DNA of 12,120 nucleotides from a bacterium CG2_30_54_10. GTDB lineage: Bacteria; Muiribacteriota; Ozemobacteria; Ozemobacterales; Ozemobacteraceae. The stretch is from assembly GCA_001872985.1 (NCBI GenBank), contig MNYA01000086.1:1-12120 (forward strand), in the 5' to 3' direction. Both the position numbers and the translations under genes were made by a program. The notes beneath the pieces are model-generated. The model was not told the origin of the DNA. It did no database searches and saw nothing but the letters and a program-made list of their open reading frames with translations. Shown piece after piece: positions 7,348 through 12,120 of this stretch; positions within the stretch are counted from its first letter, which is position 1; each line of letters starts with the position of its first letter.

Positions 7348-7408
7348 TTTTCCGGAAAACTTTCTGAACCCGGCGAACCGGCTTGGGAACGGTTTCCAAG
7401 TCGGTTCG
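7348..7408 (+). promoter_or_regulatory. Two inverted repeats between the arrestin-like and TIR genes
   Basis: TTTTCCGGAAAA (7348-7359) is a perfect palindrome just after the upstream stop. Next, bases 7374-7389 pair with 7393-7408 (CGAACCGGCTTGGGAA against TTTCCAAGTCGGTTCG) to form a 16-bp stem, with two G-U pairs on the RNA and a CGG loop. No T-run follows, so intrinsic termination is doubtful. It may stabilise or process the mRNA, or tune expression of the TIR protein relative to its neighbour. Confidence 0.45.
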
Positions 7409-7438
7409 GAAAACAAGCCACCCTGAGGAATCCCAAGC

Positions 7439-8659
7439 ATGGCCACTTTCTCCACTGAAGGGCTTCCATTCGAGGCATACAAGGGTTCCGATCCGTATAT
7501 TTTCGTCAGCTATTCCCACCGCGATCTGGACAGCGTTTACGCAGTCATCGCAAACCTGAAAAACCAGGGTTATCGGATCTGGTACGACGAAGGCATCGAT
7601 CCCGGAAACGAGTGGCCGGACGAGGTCGCCCAAGCCCTCGCAAAGTGTGGCCAGTTCCTGGTTTTCATCAGTCCCAATTCGGTCGATTCCCCTAACGTGA
7701 GGAATGAGATCAACTTCGCCATTAACCGGGCGAAGCCGTTTGTAGCGGTTCACCTTGTGGAATCGGTTCTTCCCCCCGGGCTCGAGTTGCGCATGGGTGA
7801 CATCCAGGCAATCATGAAGTTCCGAATGGACGATGAGGACTTTTTTCGGAAGCTACAGAAATCTCTTCCGAAAACGTTCATGCAGGGGTCGATCTCTGGG
7901 AAACCCGAGGTAGCCGGTGTCCTACCACGAGCCGACGTTTCCGTCCAGCAAGGGCGGCCCACACCTAAAGGCGCGGTTTTTGCAATCTTTGCAATTGTTG
8001 GAATCATTCTGGGGGTCGGGCTTTTCGCGATCCGCGCCGGGCCCGAAGCAGCGTTTCAGAACCTAAAAGCAATCGCCCTGAGGACATCCGTGCGGGTCGA
8101 CGTGCTCGATTCTGACGGGATTCAACGTTCGATGGGGCCCGGCACGCTCCTACCCGGGGACGGGTTTGTGGTGACCTCTTTTGCTTGTATCAGTGAGGGG
8201 CTTGCCACGGACACCAGGATCAGGATCTTCCTCTACGATTTGAATGATTCCCGCGAAGCCGGGATCGCTTCCTACGACGTGGATCTCGGAGTTGCCCTTC
8301 TCCGGATGACCGGCTCTCCGCCTGACGGCGCGGGCATGGCGCCCATCGAGCCATACCCGGTTCTTGTCGGATCGATGCCCGCTTACATGGGCGGGATCGA
8401 CCCGAAGACCGGGGCTTTCGCTTTCCGGACCGGGAGCTTTGTCGGCATCGACTCTCTCGAACACCGTCGGCACCTGGTTTTCGAGTTTCCGGTTCAGCGC
8501 GGTGTCAGCGGCGTGCCAATGCTGACTAAAGATGGAAAAAATATCGGAATGGCTCGCGGGGTAACCTCGCTGAACCCTGGTATCAACCCGGTTGTGGCCA
8601 TTCCCATGGAAGAACTTCTGGTAATCTTGACCCGGATGAGCGGCAGGAAATTCAGGTAA
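7439..8659 (+). CDS. TIR domain - transmembrane - trypsin-like (probable pseudo-protease) fusion
   Basis: ATG 7439 follows GAGGAA (7425-7430), and the protein has 406 residues. Residues 18-150 are a bacterial TIR domain: IFVSYSHRDLDSV, then GYRIWYDEGIDPGNEW, FLVFISPNSVDS and VRNEINFA. A likely NADase glutamate is E51 (YDEG), with E58 as the alternative. A linker leads to one membrane helix at about 178-199 (GAVFAIFAIVGIILGVGLFAI). Residues 215-400 look like an HtrA/trypsin-type double barrel: GPGTLLPGDGFVVTSFACIS, VDLGVALLRM, GVSGVPML and a closing VVAIPMEELL. S357 fits the nucleophile of GxSGxP. The usual His of TNAHVV aligns with A249, and the usual Asp of DxALL with a glycine, though D282 is close. 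It is probably a sensor or scaffold rather than an active protease. TIR proteins of this sort act in NAD-based defence or signalling. Expected topology is cytoplasmic TIR with an outer protease-like domain. Confidence 0.85.
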   Translation: MATFSTEGLPFEAYKGSDPYIFVSYSHRDLDSVYAVIANLKNQGYRIWYDEGIDPGNEWPDEVAQALAKCGQFLVFISPNSVDSPNVRNEINFAINRAKPFVAVHLVESVLPPGLELRMGDIQAIMKFRMDDEDFFRKLQKSLPKTFMQGSISGKPEVAGVLPRADVSVQQGRPTPKGAVFAIFAIVGIILGVGLFAIRAGPEAAFQNLKAIALRTSVRVDVLDSDGIQRSMGPGTLLPGDGFVVTSFACISEGLATDTRIRIFLYDLNDSREAGIASYDVDLGVALLRMTGSPPDGAGMAPIEPYPVLVGSMPAYMGGIDPKTGAFAFRTGSFVGIDSLEHRRHLVFEFPVQRGVSGVPMLTKDGKNIGMARGVTSLNPGINPVVAIPMEELLVILTRMSGRKFR

Positions 8660-8672
8660 TGGCGGCAGACAG

Positions 8673-9569
8673 TTGAAAACGCATTTCCCGCCGGTTCTAT
8701 TGATTCCGCCGGTTCAAATGATTCCGTTGTTTCTGTTGATTCTGGCGTTTATCGCCGGATCAGCCCTGGCCGCGGATTTCGATGAAGCAGTGGCGGCCGT
8801 GGAAAAGCGGGATTATTCGACCGCGTTGAGGATATTCCAAAAGCTTGCGAAACAGGGAAACATTGATGCTGAGCGCAACCTTGGATTGATGCATTGGAGG
8901 GGAATGGGGGTTCCTCGTGACGCGCGTGACGCCGTGAAATGGTATAAGAGAGCCGCGGAACGCGGAGATGTCTACTCCCAGCGGAACCTGGGGTTGATCT
9001 ACGACGAAGGGGGTGATCTTCCCCTTGACTATAAGGAAGCCGCCAGGTGGTACCATTTCGCCGCCGAACGCGGAGATCCTGTATCGCAATTGAATCTAGG
9101 TATCTTGTACGAGCGAGGGAAAGGTGTTAACCAGGATTATTCCGAGGCCGTTGACTGGTATTCCAAAGCGGCGGAACAAAACCTTGACCGGGCGCAATAC
9201 AATCTCGGAATCATGTATGGGAGAGGGCTTGGGGTCGCCAAGGATGTGCCGGAATCGGTGAAGTGGTTTCGAAAGGCCGCGGAGCAAGGCGATGTTGATG
9301 CCCAGTACAACCTTGGGATGTCCTGTCATTCGACACCAGGAATCCTTCAGGATTATGTCCAGGCTTACATGTGGCTTGAGTTGGCGGCCGGAAAGGGGAA
9401 GCAACAAGCCGCCCTTGAGCGCGATGCCTTGGCCGAACGAATGACCCAGGATCAGATAAGAGAAGCGCAAAGTCGTGCATGGCACTGGCAGCCCAAGAAA
9501 ATTTCGGAATCGCATTCCGTAAATTCGCAAAAAGAGGGGGCACGCACGCCCTCTCGACACGCAAAGTGA
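8673..9569 (+). CDS. Exported Sel1-like repeat protein
   Basis: The 298-residue protein has a signal peptide, with hydrophobic core IPLFLLILAFIAG and likely cleavage after ALA (residue 33). Five to six Sel1-like repeats of 36 residues follow at about 48-250, with the pattern A-x-x-WY-x-x-AAE-x-G-D-x-x-x-Q-x-NLG-x-x-Y-x-x-G-x-G-V-x-x-D. The last unit is degenerate, and the basic tail is probably unstructured. TTG 8673 gives a basic N-terminus, while ATG 8718 (residue 16) would give the shorter MIPLFLL signal. Neither has a strong ribosome site, so the start is uncertain. Sel1 proteins bind peptides or proteins as superhelical adaptors. The gene begins 13 bases after the TIR gene ends, so it is probably translated from the same mRNA and may act on the outer side of the membrane with the protease-like domain. 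The TGA lies in the loop of a perfect hairpin. Confidence 0.9.
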   Translation: MKTHFPPVLLIPPVQMIPLFLLILAFIAGSALAADFDEAVAAVEKRDYSTALRIFQKLAKQGNIDAERNLGLMHWRGMGVPRDARDAVKWYKRAAERGDVYSQRNLGLIYDEGGDLPLDYKEAARWYHFAAERGDPVSQLNLGILYERGKGVNQDYSEAVDWYSKAAEQNLDRAQYNLGIMYGRGLGVAKDVPESVKWFRKAAEQGDVDAQYNLGMSCHSTPGILQDYVQAYMWLELAAGKGKQQAALERDALAERMTQDQIREAQSRAWHWQPKKISESHSVNSQKEGARTPSRHAK

Positions 9570-9580
9570 ATTTGCGTGTC
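9556..9580 (+). terminator. Perfect hairpin holding the Sel1 gene's stop codon
   Basis: GACACGCAAA (9556-9565) and TTTGCGTGTC (9571-9580) form a perfect 10-bp stem around GTGAA, and the TGA stop at 9567-9569 is in the loop. No T-run follows, so this is either a non-canonical terminator or an mRNA-stabilising end. A separate promoter for the next gene follows, which is consistent with the end of the transcription unit here. Confidence 0.4.
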
Positions 9581-9608
9581 TCACTCCCTGCGATCGGGCG
9601 CTGTGCGC

Positions 9609-9646
9609 TTTTCGCCTTGCGCTTCGCCTTGCTCTTCGCCTTGCTC
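9609..9646. repeat. 12-bp tandem repeat, about three copies
   Basis: The unit CTTCGCCTTGCT occurs twice exactly (9622-9633 approximately, then 9634-9645), preceded by a variant with CTTTTCGCCTTGCG. It lies between the Sel1 stop and the thioredoxin-like gene. Its end overlaps the -35 element proposed below, so changes in copy number could alter that promoter. Confidence 0.6.
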
Positions 9647-9670
9647 TTACCGCATCAGTTCTGTTACACT
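9641..9670 (+). promoter_or_regulatory. Possible sigma70-type promoter of the thioredoxin-like gene
   Basis: TTGCTC (9641-9646) and TACACT (9665-9670) are 18 bases apart. Transcription would start near 9677, about 28 bases before ATG 9705. The -35 box matches only moderately and overlaps the 12-bp tandem repeat. Confidence 0.4.
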
Positions 9671-9704
9671 CGCGCTGATTGTTAAAATTGAGGAGCCTCT
9701 AAAC

Positions 9705-10991
9705 ATGTCAACACGCACGCCGTTTTTGCATCTTGTCGTCTTGATTCCGGCTTTGTCGGCTGTTCTTTCTCTTTTCCCGGTCAAGTCATTTTGCGGGGAA
9801 GTCGCGGACGAAAAGGGCAGTCCGGCCTTTGCCGCGCTCGATTTCGAGGCTGCCAAAGCCAAGTCGGTCGAGTCGAAAAAATTGTTCATCGTCGATACGA
9901 TGGCCGCCTGGTGCGGGCCGTGCAAGGAAATGGACAAGACCACGTGGCGTGACCCTGCGGTGCTGAGCTGGCTGGCTTCCCGCGCTGTTGTGATTCAGAT
10001 TGATGTTGACAAGGAAGAGGAGTTGGCGCTGGCTCTGAAGATCGAAGCGATGCCTACGGTCGTGGTTTTCCGCGATGGAAAGGAGTTTGACCGGATCGTC
10101 GGTTTTCAGAACGCTTCTGAATTTCTTTCCTGGCTTGAAGGGGTGGATCGGGGGGAAAGCCGCTTGAAAACCCTCGAAGCGGGTCTTGAAAAAGCGAAGG
10201 GGAAGGGCGAAGCGGAAGTGAAGGCAAGGCTCGAAATTGCACGTGCGGCCGCCGGGGCCGGGGAGTTCGCCCGTTCAGCCGAGGAATATTGCTGGCTCTG
10301 GGACAATTCCATCTCGGCAGATCCGGCATTCCGGGGGGTGCGGCTTTCCTACATGGTGGATGACATGCGGCAACTTGCCGAAAAGGCTCCAGAAGCTGTT
10401 GACAGGTTCAAAAAAATGCGTGACAAACTCGTGCCGGCGATCGAGGCGTTCAAGTTTGACCGCGAGCAGTTCGCTGACTGGCTTGCCCTTTGCAATGTAA
10501 TCGGCGAGGAAGACAGCATTATCACCTGGTACGAAAAGGTCAAGGCAAAATCTGAGGCAAAGCCGGCTCTGGCAAAGGTGAGCGCGGATCTGGCCGATGT
10601 TTTGGCCTCAAAAGGGAAGTGGGCCGAAGCCGGGTCGGTTCTGGCCGACCCGGTCGAGTATGTCCGCAGCACACTTGTCATGAGCAAGACCATGGTCAAA
10701 GAACCCGATTTTATCGAGATGGTTCTCTCATCGGTTGGGCCGCGTTATGCGATGACCCTTGCCGCTGGACGTTCAAGCGAGGGCGATACGATCGCAAAGG
10801 AGGTCGTCGACAATCTCGGAACCGGTCTGGATATCCGGGTAGGACTCATCAAATATTCCCTGGAAGCCGGCGCCACCGCCCCGATACACGAGAAGTGGCT
10901 ATCAGAGGCCGCCTCGGCCGGGATGGATGTCGCCGACCTGCGATCCCTCAACGAACAAATCAGACTCGCTTCATCTACAAAAAAACAATAA
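9705..10991 (+). CDS. Exported thioredoxin-like protein with C-terminal helical repeat domain
   Basis: ATG 9705 is chosen because it follows GAGGAG (9690-9695) and begins a clear signal peptide (HLVVLIPALSAVLSLFPV). The frame stays open upstream to 9576, but only through the tandem repeat. The product has 428 residues. Residues 48-150 form a thioredoxin fold: LFIVDTMAAWCGPCKEMD with active-site C70-G-P-C73, VIQIDVDKEEELA, cis-proline P117 in AMPTVVVF, and RIVGF. It should reduce or exchange disulfides in the periplasm or outside the cell. Residues 155-428 are helical, with a segment EEYCWLWDN...GVRLSYMVDDM. A similar arrangement occurs in thioredoxin-TPR proteins of several environmental phyla, as far as I recall. 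It has its own probable promoter and may not belong to the TIR unit. The next gene converges on it with 17 bases between the stops. Confidence 0.9.
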   Translation: MSTRTPFLHLVVLIPALSAVLSLFPVKSFCGEVADEKGSPAFAALDFEAAKAKSVESKKLFIVDTMAAWCGPCKEMDKTTWRDPAVLSWLASRAVVIQIDVDKEEELALALKIEAMPTVVVFRDGKEFDRIVGFQNASEFLSWLEGVDRGESRLKTLEAGLEKAKGKGEAEVKARLEIARAAAGAGEFARSAEEYCWLWDNSISADPAFRGVRLSYMVDDMRQLAEKAPEAVDRFKKMRDKLVPAIEAFKFDREQFADWLALCNVIGEEDSIITWYEKVKAKSEAKPALAKVSADLADVLASKGKWAEAGSVLADPVEYVRSTLVMSKTMVKEPDFIEMVLSSVGPRYAMTLAAGRSSEGDTIAKEVVDNLGTGLDIRVGLIKYSLEAGATAPIHEKWLSEAASAGMDVADLRSLNEQIRLASSTKKQ

Positions 10992-11008
10992 ACGCTTTCC
11001 CACAACCG

Positions 11009-11776
11009 TTATTTTATCAACCGCTGAAGCATCCGTCTGCGGGCGTACCAGACCGTGACGACCAGCCAGGTTGCAAGAAGGGGAATGGCCTGTAGATGCA
11101 GGGGGGTTCCGAGGGTGATGGTGCGGAGCAGTGATACGAGCGAGGTCAGGGGAAGAATCCAAACAGTGGTTTCCATCCAACCCGGCAATTGCTCAATCGG
11201 AAAAAAGACTCCGCAGAAAAGAAACATCGGAAAAACGAAAAGAAACTGCGGGTAGGAAATCTCGTCGATTGAGGCAGCCCATCCGGCTGAAAGAAGCCCG
11301 AGCGCTCCGAACAGCAGGGCGCCGGCGAAGGCGACGAACAGTGCGGCAAAAGCACCCAGCGGATGAAAATCCCCGGTCACGCTTCCGATCAGAAAAACCG
11401 CCGCCGCCGCGATCGTTCCCTTCGTCGCATCCCACAGAAGCTCGCCCCAGAGAACTTCCGAAAGGGTAATCGGGGTCATCGCGATCGCCTGATAGATCCG
11501 CTGGTAATACATTCGGACGAATCCTCCATACGCGGCCTCGAAGAACCCCTGAAAAAGAATAGTCTGTGCGGCGATTCCAGCGAAGATGAATTGGCGGTAA
11601 GACAGAGAAACACCGTCAAATTTAAGGTTTCCCACCATCGTTCCCAGGCCATACCCAAACGAGAACAGGTAGAGCAGGGGTTCCACGAAGGTCGTTGTCA
11701 GGCCGAATCGGATATCCTTGCGGTAAATGGTGAAATACCTGAACCAGACAACCTTTATCGCCCAAAACTCAATCAT
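11009..11776 (-). CDS. ABC-2 type transporter permease (NodJ/DrrB-like)
   Basis: The 255-residue protein has about six membrane helices, as in ABC-2 exporter permeases: an N-terminal R-Y-F-x-x-Y-R-K segment, FVEPLLYLFSFGYGLG, FIFAGIAAQTILFQGFFE, the loop RIYQAIAMTPITLSEVLWGELLWDATKG, and FLFCGVFFPIEQLPGW. That last motif is typical of the NodJ group (GVFFPxxxLP). Such permeases pair with a separate ATPase to export lipids, polysaccharides or drugs, so the substrate is unknown. No ATPase gene precedes it within the window. Upstream is a 12-codon frame and a palindromic repeat, so the partner lies elsewhere or was lost. ATG 11776 lacks a clear ribosome site, but the stop of the small upstream frame abuts it (TAG-ATG), so translation may be coupled. 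Confidence 0.88.
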   Translation of the reverse strand: MIEFWAIKVVWFRYFTIYRKDIRFGLTTTFVEPLLYLFSFGYGLGTMVGNLKFDGVSLSYRQFIFAGIAAQTILFQGFFEAAYGGFVRMYYQRIYQAIAMTPITLSEVLWGELLWDATKGTIAAAAVFLIGSVTGDFHPLGAFAALFVAFAGALLFGALGLLSAGWAASIDEISYPQFLFVFPMFLFCGVFFPIEQLPGWMETTVWILPLTSLVSLLRTITLGTPLHLQAIPLLATWLVVTVWYARRRMLQRLIK

Positions 11777-11815
11777 CTAGGACTGCCGCTCGTACAAAGC
11801 CAGATTTATTGACAT
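11777..11815 (-). CDS. Possible 12-residue leader peptide upstream of the ABC-2 permease
   Basis: ATG at 11815 (minus strand) follows AAGG by about 9 bases and encodes MSINLALYERQS. Its TAG directly touches the permease ATG. An in-frame TAA stands just upstream, so it is not the end of a longer gene. It may serve translational coupling, or be chance in an AT-rich leader. No family is recognisable. Confidence 0.25.
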   Translation of the reverse strand: MSINLALYERQS

Positions 11816-12120
11816 TTAATTGACCTTCATTTCTTTTTTCGTAAGTGTTTAGCCTGCTGAAGTGAATACCTCGAACCCTCGCTCAAACAGACACTTTGGA
11901 AAATTTACATGCCAATTATCGAGAAGGGGTGCATTCCCGAAAAAAGGTATTCGCCAAGATGGTGGCGACACCCTAAAGATGAGAACGTGTCATTGCGAGC
12001 GAAGCGAAGCAATCTTTTCGATCGAGATTGCTTCGTCGCTTGCGCTCCTCGCAATGACATACCTTCTTCGTTGATGCGCTGCCACTGCTGTTCTTTCGAC
12101 CGGCTACCTCTTTTTTGGAA
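11816..12120. other. Intergenic region without a convincing gene
   Basis: No supported coding sequence lies here on either strand. An open frame at 11862-12074 on the plus strand runs through the palindromic element and is not credible. A small hairpin, TCGCCA-AGATGG-TGGCGA (about 11951-11968), sits inside a looser pairing of GGGGTG with CACCC, and a 72-bp repeat lies at 11988-12059. The region beyond 12060 shows nothing I can name. Confidence 0.5.
11988..12059. repeat. 72-bp palindromic element of the GTCATTGCGAG type
   Basis: The outer ends TGTCATTGCGAG and CTCGCAATGACA are perfect inverted repeats. The inner arms GAAGCGAAGCAATCT and AGATTGCTTCGTCGCTTGCGC pair with a few mismatches around a TTTCGATCG centre. 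Elements with this start and end are scattered through many environmental bacterial genomes, usually between genes. The element is non-coding and folds into a long hairpin. It could act as a bidirectional transcription barrier, or be a mobile miniature repeat. The right arm is about 8 bases longer, so the copy is slightly asymmetric. Confidence 0.75.

Noticed and set aside
9601..9646. CRISPR-like array
   Set aside because: The repeats are 12 bp and directly adjacent with no spacers, so this is a simple tandem repeat.
9576..9704. Longer N-terminus for the thioredoxin-like protein
   Set aside because: The extra 43 codons are made by the 12-bp repeat. ATG 9705 has a good ribosome site and begins a clean signal peptide.
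11862..12074. 70-codon plus-strand frame near the end
   Set aside because: It reads straight through the palindromic element (CHCERSEAIF is a known artefact of this repeat) and has no ribosome site.
1..12120. tRNA, rRNA or transposase genes
   Set aside because: No cloverleaf with a conserved T-loop, no ribosomal RNA motif and no transposase-like protein was seen.

Overview
This window looks like an accessory stretch of a bacterial chromosome. The G+C content is moderate, and lower in the first 1.5 kb. Spacing is typical of bacteria, several starts have Shine-Dalgarno sites (AAGGAG, GAGGAG), and there are Sec signal peptides, an ABC-2 permease and short palindromic repeats of the GTCATTGCGAG type. 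I cannot name the species. The mix of TPR, Sel1, TIR and thioredoxin-TPR proteins suits a large-genome environmental Gram-negative lineage or a candidate phylum.

Region 1 (1-1593) is a graveyard of defence genes. It holds an internal piece of what looks like an Eco57I-type DNA methylase, then the first ~38 codons of an OLD-family ATP-dependent nuclease cut just after its Walker A motif. A hicB-hicA cassette with a frameshifted toxin gene follows. Then comes a reading frame whose end looks like the C-terminus of the same OLD nuclease, overlapping by ATGA the start of a UvrD-like helicase that is itself cut after motif Ib. The order OLD nuclease then UvrD helicase is the architecture of Gabija-like systems. 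The simplest reading is a methylase + OLD + UvrD locus, with hicBA replacing the middle of the nuclease, all now dead.

Region 2 (1594-6484) has an unusual 1306-residue cytoplasmic protein (helical repeats, a probable beta-propeller, then more TPR) followed 61 bases later by a PfkB-family sugar/nucleoside kinase.

Region 3 (6485-9569) is the most interesting intact part. A good sigma70-type promoter and a leader with competing hairpins precede an arrestin-like beta-sandwich protein with an Ala/Ser-rich insert. Next come a TIR - transmembrane - trypsin-like fusion, in which only the serine of the protease triad is recognisable, and an exported Sel1-repeat protein. The three genes share a strand and may be one transcription unit, a candidate uncharacterised TIR signalling or defence module.

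Region 4 (9570-12120) has an exported thioredoxin-TPR protein with its own probable promoter in a 12-bp tandem repeat. An ABC-2 (NodJ-type) permease converges on it from the minus strand. The last 340 bases lack a convincing gene except a possible 12-codon leader peptide, and contain a 72-bp palindromic element.
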